Positions 13,940-20,822 of a stretch of DNA of 64,000 nt are shown here, piece by piece. The notes beneath the pieces were generated by a model. The model saw only the letters and a list, made by a program, of their open reading frames with translations. It was not told the DNA's origin and ran no database searches. The translations under genes were made by a program, and so were the position numbers. The stretch is from Paracoccus litorisediminis. Lineage in GTDB: Bacteria; Pseudomonadota; Alphaproteobacteria; Rhodobacterales; Rhodobacteraceae. How positions within the stretch are numbered: position 1 is the stretch's first letter; each line of letters starts with the position of its first letter. The DNA is taken from NCBI RefSeq assembly GCF_009711205.1, contig NZ_WMIG01000013.1, forward strand, positions 48,508 through 112,507. The letters are read 5' to 3'.

Positions 13940-14427
13940 CCACCATCGTCTATCGCGACGGGGTTCTGGCTTCGGACACTCGCGCCTATTCCGGCCACGC
14001 CACGCCGATCGGAACCAAGCGCAAGATCCACCGCCGTCGCGATGGGGCGATGTTTGGCGTCTCGACCGCCGCTCCGGGCCTCTCCGAGCAGGTCGCGCGC
14101 TGGTATCTCGACGACAAGAACATGGATCTGCTGCCGCAGCTCGGGCCGGAAGACGGCTTCGACATGCTCGAGATCGACAAGGACGGCCAGGTCTTCATCT
14201 ACCACGACAGCATCCACCCGACCGGGCCGCTCACCGCGCCCTATTTCACCGTCGGATCGGGCGCAAACTATGCGATCGGCGCGCTCGAGATGGGCGCCTC
14301 GGCGGTCGAGGCGGTGCGCGTGGCGATCACCAATGACCCGTGGACCGGCGGGCATATCGAGACCCTCACCCGACCGGGTGAGTGTGCTGCTGCAGACAAG
14401 GAGGAAACCTCGTGCGACAGCAACTGA
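13936..14427 (+). CDS. HslV/proteasome-like NTN hydrolase
   Basis: A 163-residue protein resembling HslV and phage-borne proteasome beta-type subunits. After removal of the initiator residue, the N terminus is TTIVYRDGVLASD, where Thr2 would be the catalytic nucleophile; Asp14 and Lys28/Lys30 fit the supporting residues. FTVGSGANYAIGALEMG (104-120) corresponds to the conserved GSG segment, followed by a helix ASAVEAVRVA. GTG start, overlapping the preceding stop. No unfoldase partner (HslU-like) is seen in the window, so a self-contained peptidase or a partner from the host is possible. Its place directly after two signal-sponge genes suggests a counter-defence or regulatory role; this is inference. 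Confidence 0.7.
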   Translation: MTTIVYRDGVLASDTRAYSGHATPIGTKRKIHRRRDGAMFGVSTAAPGLSEQVARWYLDDKNMDLLPQLGPEDGFDMLEIDKDGQVFIYHDSIHPTGPLTAPYFTVGSGANYAIGALEMGASAVEAVRVAITNDPWTGGHIETLTRPGECAAADKEETSCDSN

Positions 14428-14510
14428 CGGCTGCCCAGTGCAGCATCCTGGCGTCGGGTATGACGCTCACCCTGCTGGCGGCGCTGCAAGCTGCCCTGCA
14501 GGTCGCCTGA
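14412..14510 (+). CDS. 32-residue hydrophobic peptide
   Basis: A very short frame starting at GTG 14412, overlapping the end of the NTN-hydrolase gene, and preceded by an excellent AAGGAGG Shine-Dalgarno (14398-14404). The peptide begins MRQQLTAAQCS and continues with a hydrophobic Ala/Leu stretch (ILASGMTLTLLAALQAALQV) that could cross or lie on the membrane. Its stop is six bases before a strong terminator stem, exactly where a last operon gene would end. The ribosome-binding site is the best argument for translation. Function unknown. Confidence 0.55.
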   Translation: MRQQLTAAQCSILASGMTLTLLAALQAALQVA

Positions 14511-14515
14511 ATGAG

Positions 14516-14547
14516 AAGGGCCGGCGCTGTGCCGGCCCTTTCTTCTT
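14516..14547. terminator. Bidirectional terminator
   Basis: AAGGGCCGGC (14516-14525) with GCCGGCCCTT (14531-14540), five-base loop, followed by TCTTCTT. Stands between the convergent counter-defence operon and the leftward RHH/ParA pair. Confidence 0.9.
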
Positions 14548-14785
14548 ACGGCCGCCCACCGCGGCGCTCGCGCACATAGGAGTCCCAGCAATCCTCGAAG
14601 AGCTGACGCATGGTGATGCCGCGCGTCGCCGCCTCGACCTTGAAACGGGTGTGCCAGTCCTCGGGCATGTTGAAGGTCATCGAGATGATCCGCTTCGAGG
14701 GCAGGTTGTCGGAGGCTTCCGGGGCGGTGCCGAGATCCGTCACCTTGGCGGGCTGGCGCACTTTGAAAGGGTTCTCTTCAGACAT
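14546..14785 (-). CDS. Ribbon-helix-helix partner of ParA
   Basis: A 79-residue protein with a disordered N-terminal 30 residues followed by a ribbon-helix-helix: strand RIISMTFNM (32-40), helix PEDWHTRFKVEAA (41-53), turn RGIT, helix MRQLFEDCWDSYV. This is the layout of ParG/omega-type centromere-binding proteins, whose flexible N terminus stimulates the ParA ATPase. The gene overlaps the end of the parA gene by eight bases, which supports a functional pair. RHH proteins of this class usually also repress their own operon; CCTAGG boxes upstream of parA are candidate sites. A general CopG-like repressor is the alternative. Confidence 0.75.
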   Translation of the reverse strand: MSEENPFKVRQPAKVTDLGTAPEASDNLPSKRIISMTFNMPEDWHTRFKVEAATRGITMRQLFEDCWDSYVRERRGGRP

Positions 14786-15434
14786 TGCTGGTCTCCATTG
14801 CGTAGGTGGCGATCTCGGCGGTGAGGTCGTCGGTCAGTTGGGTCATGCGGTCGAAATTGCCGAGCATCATCCGCCCGACCTCGCCGATCGAGTAGCCGGT
14901 CGTGTGGGCGCGCACATAGGAGGCGCGGTAGGGCAGGGAGGTCTTGGCGACCCGGAAGTCTGAGAGGTATTCCAGAGCCTCCTGCGTGAGCTGCTTGTGG
15001 TCGATCACCCGGTTCAGGACGAACATGATCCGGTGCTGCTCGATGCCGCGGGTGATCAGCTCGAAGGCGAACTTCCGCTGCGGCACCAGGTCATCGACCG
15101 TGAAGGAGGTCGGGATGATGACCAGATCCGAGTTGAGCGCGGTCGAGAGCGTGATGTCGGGGCTATCCGGGCGCCCGTCGGCCACGATCACATCATAGCG
15201 CCGGTCAGTCGCCATTCGGTTCGAGACCTGGGCCAGCTCGGCCGCGACGAGCGGCTCGATGCCCGCCTTTGCACGAATCTCCGCCCAGAAGACCGAGGTC
15301 TGCTGAGCGCCGTTGAAGTCGTAGATGCAGACGCGCTGCTCATGGGCGGCATAGGCGGTCGCGATCAGACGCGCCAGCGTCGACTTTCCGACCCCTCCCT
15401 TCTGGGAGAGGCAGGAGATGATGAGATCGGCCAT
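14778..15434 (-). CDS. parA: ParA-family partition ATPase
   Basis: A 218-residue ParA/MinD-type ATPase with the deviant Walker A KGGVGKST (12-19, signature lysine 12), an A-prime region IYDFNGAQQTS and a Walker B-like VIVADGRPDSP. The short length without an N-terminal DNA-binding domain fits type Ib plasmid partition proteins. It is co-directional and overlapping with an RHH protein, the usual Ib partner. Upstream are three CCTAGG/GGATAGG boxes (15451-15483) that could be operator or centromere. The usual D-x-D-P-Q triad is altered to DFNGAQ, which I note as unusual. It implies segregation of a low-copy, extrachromosomal form, or another use of a ParA motor. Confidence 0.85.
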   Translation of the reverse strand: MADLIISCLSQKGGVGKSTLARLIATAYAAHEQRVCIYDFNGAQQTSVFWAEIRAKAGIEPLVAAELAQVSNRMATDRRYDVIVADGRPDSPDITLSTALNSDLVIIPTSFTVDDLVPQRKFAFELITRGIEQHRIMFVLNRVIDHKQLTQEALEYLSDFRVAKTSLPYRASYVRAHTTGYSIGEVGRMMLGNFDRMTQLTDDLTAEIATYAMETSNV

Positions 15435-15450
15435 TGATTCGCCCTTCGGT

Positions 15451-15483
15451 TCCTAGGCAGATACTCACCTAGGCGGATAGGCA
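15451..15483 (-). promoter_or_regulatory. CCTAGG boxes upstream of parA
   Basis: CCTAGG at 15452-15457 and 15468-15473 plus GGATAGGC at 15475-15482 lie 17-48 bases before the parA start. They share the family A half-site but not its full palindrome, so they may be the partition operator or centromere. Confidence 0.6.
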
Positions 15484-15492
15484 GATCAAGTC

Positions 15493-16176
15493 CTAGCAGA
15501 TATTGGTGATCATGGCGGTGGCGTGGGGCCGCCTCACGGTCAAGCCGGCCATCCATGTCAGCGGCTGCACTCCGCCGGAAATGCTGGTGCCGAGAGAGCT
15601 GGCAGTGATAGCGCCCGCTGCGATTTGCGCGCTCTGGCTCAGCATCGCGCCGTAAGGTTTGCCCTTGATGATGGCGTCGATCTCCTCGGTGCCGGTATCC
15701 CATTCGCTAATCGGGACATATGCTTCGTCGCAGTCAAAGAGTTGCTCGCGCTGCTCGGGCGTCGCCTCGATGACCCGGACCCGGCTGTCGACGCGATATG
15801 ACCAGGGACCGGCCGCCATATCCTGACTCAGGTCGATCTGCATGTCGGGATCAAGGATCAGAGCTGCCTCGATCGGACCCTTGCGCGAGAAAGCCTGCAT
15901 GGCGACGTGCTTCAGGGCACGCTCAAAGCCCAAGCCGGACTGGCGCGGTTCGAGATTGTAGGAGTGAAGCGCGTCTTCCGCGAAGCTCATGCTCATCCTG
16001 CGGACCTCGATCGGCAGGGTGATGGTCTGCATCGAGTCCAGGCCGGTCGCATCGCCATCCCAGTCCCAGATTGCAGATTCGGTCATGGTGAATTTGGTGA
16101 GAGAGCGCTCATTCGCGGGCACCCGACCGTTCATCCAGCCGGTGATCTCTCCGCTTTCCTTTGCGACGACGAACAT
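15493..16176 (-). CDS. Unknown 227-residue protein
   Basis: Leftward gene between parA and the SF2 helicase. The protein has a strand-rich N-terminal half (residues 1-60), a central helical part and a C-terminal segment rich in Ala, Gly, Ser and Thr (SQSAQIAAGAITASSLGTSISGG). No family or catalytic motif recognised. The ATG at 16176 lies 14 bases after a family B palindrome read leftward. It may be part of the same late-type or middle transcription programme as the helicase. Function unknown. Confidence 0.7.
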   Translation of the reverse strand: MFVVAKESGEITGWMNGRVPANERSLTKFTMTESAIWDWDGDATGLDSMQTITLPIEVRRMSMSFAEDALHSYNLEPRQSGLGFERALKHVAMQAFSRKGPIEAALILDPDMQIDLSQDMAAGPWSYRVDSRVRVIEATPEQREQLFDCDEAYVPISEWDTGTEEIDAIIKGKPYGAMLSQSAQIAAGAITASSLGTSISGGVQPLTWMAGLTVRRPHATAMITNIC

Positions 16177-16190
16177 GGCTGACCCCTTAC

Positions 16191-16204
16191 AGTAAGCGCT
16201 TAGT
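16191..16204 (-). promoter_or_regulatory. Family B palindrome, copy 2
   Basis: AGTAAGCGCTTAGT, one mismatch from symmetry. Upstream of the leftward gene starting at 16176. Confidence 0.75.
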
Positions 16205-16221
16205 GTATCCTCTACCCTAAG

Positions 16222-16263
16222 AAACGGAAAACCCCTCTCGCGGAAGGGGACGCGAGAGGGGTT
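16222..16263 (-). terminator. Leftward terminator after the helicase gene
   Basis: Thirteen-bp stem AACCCCTCTCGCG (16230-16242) with its complement (16251-16263); read leftward it is followed by TTTCCGTTTC. A second stem GGCGGGG/CCCCGCC lies at about 16289-16317. It would end the 16347-17927 transcript. Confidence 0.8.
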
Positions 16264-16332
16264 CGACCGAGGAACGACCTTGAAGCGGGCGGGGGAAAAG
16301 GAACCGAAAACCCCGCCCTGCCTCCGTCGTAT

Positions 16333-16346
16333 AGTAAGCGCTTACT
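16333..16346. promoter_or_regulatory. Family B palindrome, copy 3
   Basis: Perfect palindrome AGTAAGCGCTTACT directly abutting the helicase stop codon (16347-16349). Being upstream of a terminator and of another family B site, it is not obviously a promoter for the next gene. Confidence 0.75.
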
Positions 16347-17927
16347 TTACGCAACCGCTTTTTCGGCATTCTCCTCAAAAAGATGCCAAGGCAGTTCCTC
16401 GTCATCGGTGAGGAGTCCTTCGGCAAAGCCGGGCGTCGTTCTGATGATCTGCTCGCGCTGCTGTGCGTGCTCGCGCAGGGTGATGTTCGAGTTGCAGGTA
16501 TAGTCCACGACAAAGGTCACGTTCGGCCCCGCCTTCTTCGCGCGCAGGCCGCGACCGACCCGCTGGCGCAGCGCCACCTCGGCCTTGCCGCCGCCCGCGA
16601 GCTGAACGAGCGAGATGGCCGGAACGTCGACGCCCACATCGAGGATGGTGGTGCCGATAATCCCGTCGATCTCGCCCTTCACCAGACGATTGAGGTATTT
16701 CTCGCGGGTCGCCTGATCATCCTCGCCGCGCAGGAAAACGAAATCGAGGCCGTTTTCGGCGAAAACCTTCTTCAGCCTGTCGCCATGCGCCTTGCGCAGC
16801 ACCAGCGTCAGCACCGGCATCTTCCTTTCCTTCGCCAGCAGCGCATCGGAGAGAATGTCGGCGGTCATTTCCTCGCCATCGACATAGGCGAGCTTGTAGG
16901 CCCGCTCGAAAGGCGAGGTGCGGTGCATGGCCTTGGGCGAGGCGCTGGAGCGCAGCTTGAAATAGGGCTTGGCGAGGATGCCGCGGTCGATCAGCAGCTT
17001 CTCAGGCACGTCGATCAGGACCGGCCCGAAGGCTGCCATCAGCCGCATGTTGTCCTCGGCCGAGCTGCGCATGAAGGGCGTCGCGGTCAGAGCGATGCGG
17101 ATCTGGGCGTTCTTGCAGTGCCGCAGGATCTCGTAATAGCTATTGCCGCCCGCCTCATGCGCCTCCTCGCCGATCACCACCTCGACCAGCGACAGGAACT
17201 TGATGATCGCGTCGCGCTTGCGGGTCTTGCGCTCATAGATCTCCTGGGCCTGCTTCAGCAGCACCGCGCGCGGCGTGTTCTCGTCCTTGGCCTTGTTCAG
17301 GTGGATCGAGGTGACGAGAGCGCGCAGCTCCTTGTTCACGTCAGTCGGCTCCAGCGCCTGGACGAGCGTCTGAACCATGCCGAGGTTGACGTGGCGCGTG
17401 AAGGACATCTGGCCGTCGCCGATCACCGCCGTCTCCGTGGCGTTGTCGTCGAGCTGGCGCTTCATCTGGTAGAGCAGGATGCCGCGGGTGGTCAGAAACA
17501 GCGTCATCCGGTTGTAGCGGGCCATGATGAGCTTGGCGACTTTCGACTTACCGCCGCCGGTCGCCACGCGGACGATGCCCGCGCGGTGCTTCTCGACCTG
17601 CTTGAGCACCTGCATCTGATAGTCGTAGCGCGGATCGTCATTGCCGAACTCGTCGACGATCGGGCTCTCGGGACCGAGCGGCTGGATAGCCGGCGCCTCG
17701 ATGAGCTGCACGGTATAGCCCGCGCGGCCCAGCTCCTCGCTGATCACATGCACGAAGCCCGCCGGGAAGGTGCCGGTCAGCACATCATAGAAGCTCGACT
17801 TGCCCGACCAGCCGGGTGCGCTCTCCGCGCTGTAGGAGAGCAGGTTGGAAACCTTCGAGACGACCTCGCGGCTCGGGTTCACGATTTTCGCCAGGACGGG
17901 GTTTTTGGCGATCTGCACTATTGACAT
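16347..17927 (-). CDS. SF2 DEAD/DEAH-type helicase (UvsW-like)
   Basis: A 526-residue superfamily 2 helicase. After an N-terminal domain of about 95 residues come RYDYQMQVL (Q-type motif), Walker A ATGGGKSK (122-129), motif II EEAH (254-257), motif III TATPF (281-285), a second RecA domain with IIGTTILDVGVDVP (423-436), and motif VI QRVGRGLR (455-462). The layout matches phage UvsW and related branch-migration helicases used in replication and recombination. It is leftward, shares a family B palindrome region with the divergent ParB-like gene and ends at a strong terminator. Assignment to SF2 is firm; the exact substrate is inferred. Confidence 0.9.
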   Translation of the reverse strand: MSIVQIAKNPVLAKIVNPSREVVSKVSNLLSYSAESAPGWSGKSSFYDVLTGTFPAGFVHVISEELGRAGYTVQLIEAPAIQPLGPESPIVDEFGNDDPRYDYQMQVLKQVEKHRAGIVRVATGGGKSKVAKLIMARYNRMTLFLTTRGILLYQMKRQLDDNATETAVIGDGQMSFTRHVNLGMVQTLVQALEPTDVNKELRALVTSIHLNKAKDENTPRAVLLKQAQEIYERKTRKRDAIIKFLSLVEVVIGEEAHEAGGNSYYEILRHCKNAQIRIALTATPFMRSSAEDNMRLMAAFGPVLIDVPEKLLIDRGILAKPYFKLRSSASPKAMHRTSPFERAYKLAYVDGEEMTADILSDALLAKERKMPVLTLVLRKAHGDRLKKVFAENGLDFVFLRGEDDQATREKYLNRLVKGEIDGIIGTTILDVGVDVPAISLVQLAGGGKAEVALRQRVGRGLRAKKAGPNVTFVVDYTCNSNITLREHAQQREQIIRTTPGFAEGLLTDDEELPWHLFEENAEKAVA

Positions 17928-17974
17928 CTCAAATCCTTACGCTGGACACGGAGTCCTTTTATGGGTATTGCTCT

Positions 17975-17988
17975 AGTAAGTCCTTACT
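17975..17988. promoter_or_regulatory. Family B palindrome, copy 4 (divergent)
   Basis: AGTAAGTCCTTACT in the gap between the leftward helicase (17927) and the rightward ParB-like gene (18002). One site could control both directions. Confidence 0.75.
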
Positions 17989-18001
17989 ATACGAGCGAGC
18001 A

Positions 18002-18757
18002 GTGACACCAGTTCAATATATCGAGGTTCCCGTGGGGGAGCTGAGGCCGAACAGCTTCAACCCGAACCGGGTCACGGCTGACAACGAGAAGAAGATCCGC
18101 GCGAGCATCGAGCGCAACGGCATCTTCAAGCCGATCATCGTGCGACAGGTCGCCAATATCCGCGGCTACGAGATCATCGGCGGCGAGCATCGCTGGGATC
18201 AGGCCAAGGCGCTCGGCTATGCGACGGTCCCGATCGCCAACCTGGGCGAGATCGACGATGCGCGCGCCAAGGAAATCTGCCTGATCGACAATGCCCGCTA
18301 CGGCGCGGACGACACGCTCACTCTGAGCGACATCCTCAAGGACATTGGCACGGCTGACGAGCTGCAAGAGTTTCTTCCCTATGGCGACACCGATCTGGCG
18401 GCGATCTTCTCTGCTGCCAGTATAGACCTTTCGTCGCTCAATGTGCCGGAAAATAACGAGATTCTGCCGGAATTGCCGCCGGATGGTGACTCCCCGGCAA
18501 CAAAGCCGGCCCGGACCCATACCGTCATGCGCTTCAAGGTCTCGAATGAAGACGCCGAGCGTCTGACCGCGCTGATCGCCAAGACCCAGACCGCGCATGA
18601 CTACCGCCATGAGGACCAGCTCACCAATGCCGGTGACGCGCTGATCCACCTGCTTTCCGGCTCTCTCGGCACCGCCCCGGCGCCCGCAGCCGTCGCAATC
18701 GAAGACTGGGGCACCATGCTGGCCGAAATCGAGAAGGCCCAGGAGCAATCTGAATGA
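18002..18757 (+). CDS. ParB-like nuclease-domain protein 1
   Basis: A 251-residue protein with an N-terminal ParB/Srx-type domain (residues 1-80): YIEVPVGELRPNSFNPN, then IERNGIFKPIIVR and GEHRW (61-65), the phosphate-binding signature. A helical middle and a C-terminal dimerisation-like region follow. Many phages carry such proteins near DNA-processing genes; some have CTP- or nuclease-type activity. The start is a GTG at 18002, 14 bases after a family B palindrome, with no better ATG nearby. It is followed by a second ParB-domain protein overlapping by four bases. I do not pair it with ParA, which has its own RHH partner. Confidence 0.8.
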   Translation: MTPVQYIEVPVGELRPNSFNPNRVTADNEKKIRASIERNGIFKPIIVRQVANIRGYEIIGGEHRWDQAKALGYATVPIANLGEIDDARAKEICLIDNARYGADDTLTLSDILKDIGTADELQEFLPYGDTDLAAIFSAASIDLSSLNVPENNEILPELPPDGDSPATKPARTHTVMRFKVSNEDAERLTALIAKTQTAHDYRHEDQLTNAGDALIHLLSGSLGTAPAPAAVAIEDWGTMLAEIEKAQEQSE

Positions 18758-19419
18758 CCACCAACAGCCCCGCCATCGAAATCTGGCCGATCGAAGACCT
18801 CATCCCCTATGAGGCAAACGCCAAGAAGCACCCCGAGGCCCAGATCGAGAAGCTGGCGACCACCATCACCAAGATGGGCTGGACTCAGCCGATCGTCGTC
18901 TGGGGCAATGGCGAGATCATCGCCGGCCACGGGCGCCGCCTCGCCGCGCTGAAGATCGGACTGCCGAAGGTTCCGGTCATCGTGCGCCGGGATCTGACCA
19001 AGGCCGAGGCCGACGCCCTGCGCCTGGCCGACAATAGGGTCACATCGACCGAATACGACCAGGGCCTGATCCAGGAAGAGCTGATCCGCCTCAACTCCGA
19101 GCTGCTCGGCACCGACCTGTCGCTGACCGACATGGGCTTTGACGAGAAGGAGATCACCTTCGTCCTGGCCGACCTCGGCGAGATGGACGAGGACTTCTTT
19201 GCCACCGACATCTCCGCCGCCGTCGAGGAGCAGAAGGTGCAGGCCGCAGCCGAGGTCGAAGCCACCGACGAGATCGCCGCGCCCGTGGTCGATGCGCTGG
19301 GTTTCAAGCGGGTGACGATCGCTCAGTCCCGCGCCATTCGCGACGCGATGGGCAAGGTCGAGGCAAAGACCGGCAAGAAAGGCGTCGAGGCGCTGATCGC
19401 GGTCCTGGAGGCGGCGTAA
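18754..19419 (+). CDS. ParB-like nuclease-domain protein 2
   Basis: Second ParB/Srx-fold protein, 221 residues, starting on an ATGA overlap with the first. IEIWPIEDLIPYEANAKKH (9-27) is the typical N terminus, and GHGRRLAA (58-65) the signature loop; this resembles the subgroup found beside phage DNA methylases and terminases. Residues 80-220 are helical and acidic. Tandem, divergent ParB domains suggest a heteromeric complex. Enzymatic activity (NTPase, nuclease or none) cannot be told from sequence alone. Confidence 0.8.
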   Translation: MTTNSPAIEIWPIEDLIPYEANAKKHPEAQIEKLATTITKMGWTQPIVVWGNGEIIAGHGRRLAALKIGLPKVPVIVRRDLTKAEADALRLADNRVTSTEYDQGLIQEELIRLNSELLGTDLSLTDMGFDEKEITFVLADLGEMDEDFFATDISAAVEEQKVQAAAEVEATDEIAAPVVDALGFKRVTIAQSRAIRDAMGKVEAKTGKKGVEALIAVLEAA

Positions 19420-19423
19420 AATC

Positions 19424-19846
19424 TTGGGCGATGTGCTCCCCTTTGTAATCGCAAGCAAAAATTCGCCTCTCACTGAAGCGAATGTCAGAATCGTGACAGC
19501 TTTGCATCAGCGCGAATCAAGTAAGTCCTTGATAGATCGCGTCAAGGGCGAAAATAATCTCGGCGGGTCGCCGCCGCCACTAGACAGGGCGAGTCCGCCA
19601 CTGCATATAACGCACTCACGGCGCTTTGGACCCTTTTTGTTCATCGGCCGAGACCGGGAAACCGGCCTTTTCTATACGGATTACGATGACGGCAATATTT
19701 CCGCCGGGACCGACCTGTTTGCTCTGATTGGCGTCCTCGAGACGCTGAAGGTCGAGCTGACTGAGCGCGCTGCCGCGCTCGCACCATCCATAGATCGCCT
19801 GGGGCGTGTCCAGCACCCCGAATTGCCACATGAGGAGGCAAAATGA
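19424..19846 (+). CDS. Unknown 140-residue protein
   Basis: Begins four bases after the ParB-like gene, with a TTG start preceded by GGAGG about 12 bases upstream; no in-frame ATG is available near the beginning, so this start is the best guess. Residues 60-120 hold a strand-rich segment FGPFLFIGRDRETGLFYTDYDDG followed by a helix. No known family. The stop overlaps the ATG of the ABC ATPase gene, so it is part of the ParB-ABC-GNAT operon and may be a subunit. Confidence 0.55.
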   Translation: MGDVLPFVIASKNSPLTEANVRIVTALHQRESSKSLIDRVKGENNLGGSPPPLDRASPPLHITHSRRFGPFLFIGRDRETGLFYTDYDDGNISAGTDLFALIGVLETLKVELTERAAALAPSIDRLGRVQHPELPHEEAK

Positions 19847-20523
19847 CCATCTACTCACTGTCCCGCTCGTTCAAAACCTCTGTCGAGCGGACACCGCGCG
19901 TGCTGGAAGTCGCCGAGAGCTTCGGGCTCGGGCTCTCCGACAAGGAGTTCACGCTCTATGATGAGCTTGAACTCGACATCCGCGCGAGTGATGTCGTCTA
20001 TATCACCGGCCAGTCCGGCTCGGGCAAATCCATGCTGCTCAAGGATCTGGCCGCCGAGATGCGCAAGGACGGTCTCAAGGTGGTCGACCTGAATGAAGTC
20101 GAGCTGAAAGACAAGCCCGTGATCGAGCTGGTCGGAAAGAACGTAACGGAAGCGACCGAAATTTTGTCACGCGCGGGCATTTCCGACGCCTGGATCTTCC
20201 TGCGCAAGCCCAGCGAGCTGTCGGATGGGCAGCGCTACCGCCTGAAACTGGCGCTGGTGATGGAGGCCGATGCAGATGTCTGGATCGCCGACGAGTTCGG
20301 TGCGGTCCTCGATCGCGTCACCGCGAAATCCGTGGCCTACAACATGGCGAAGGTCGCCCGGCGGCAGGGCAAGACCTTCATGGTCGCCACCACCCATGAC
20401 GACATGACCGAGGAGCTGGCCCCGAGCGTCTTCATCGAGAAGCTCTTCAACGACCGCATCGAGGTCTTGTGCGAGCGCTACGAGGAAGAAGACCCTCCGC
20501 AGATGCTGATGGCGGCAGAATGA
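19843..20523 (+). CDS. ABC-type ATPase (soluble, COG2401-like half)
   Basis: A 226-residue ATPase with Walker A GQSGSGKS (56-63), ABC signature LSDGQ (126-130), Walker B DVWIADE (145-151) and H-loop His185 (TTHDD). There is no membrane partner, so it is not a transporter but resembles the ATPase half of the COG2401 family, in which an acetyltransferase-like GNAT domain is fused to an ABC ATPase. Here the GNAT-like protein is encoded separately at 20812. Overlaps the genes on both sides. Probable role in a DNA or RNA modification or remodelling complex; inference from family composition. Confidence 0.8.
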   Translation: MTIYSLSRSFKTSVERTPRVLEVAESFGLGLSDKEFTLYDELELDIRASDVVYITGQSGSGKSMLLKDLAAEMRKDGLKVVDLNEVELKDKPVIELVGKNVTEATEILSRAGISDAWIFLRKPSELSDGQRYRLKLALVMEADADVWIADEFGAVLDRVTAKSVAYNMAKVARRQGKTFMVATTHDDMTEELAPSVFIEKLFNDRIEVLCERYEEEDPPQMLMAAE

Positions 20524-20822
20524 GGTTCCGCAAGCGCCCTGTCGTGATCGAGGCCATTCAGTTCACCGGCCGAAACTCGCGCGAGATCGCCCGCTGGGTC
20601 AATCCTGACCTGGCGCCATTCCACCTGCCCGAGGGCTGGTGGGCCAAGCAGCATACCGACCTGTCCTTCAGCCTGATGATCCCGACGCTTGAGGGCGAGA
20701 TGGAGGCCCGGCAAGGCGACTGGATCATCCGCGGTGTCGCGGGCGAGTTCTACCCCTGCAAGCCGGAGATTTTCGATGCCAGCTACGAGGCTGTCGAAGA
20801 AGAGGTGCGCCATGCTGCATGA
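20520..20822 (+). CDS. PGDYG-domain phage protein
   Basis: A 100-residue protein of the widespread phage PGDYG type: MRFRKRPVVIEAIQFTG at the N terminus and GDWIIRGVAGEFYPCKP (about 65-81) followed by IFDASYEAVEEE. These features are those of a common small phage protein whose biochemical role is not known to me. Start at ATG 20520 overlaps the preceding stop. It sits between the two halves of the putative ABC/GNAT pair, which is unusual for this family and may be a chance insertion. Confidence 0.8.
   Translation: MRFRKRPVVIEAIQFTGRNSREIARWVNPDLAPFHLPEGWWAKQHTDLSFSLMIPTLEGEMEARQGDWIIRGVAGEFYPCKPEIFDASYEAVEEEVRHAA

Noticed and set aside
18002..19419. ParB-like proteins as the partition partners of ParA
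   Set aside because: They are in a different operon and direction, and ParA already overlaps an RHH gene, the normal partner for this short ParA type.
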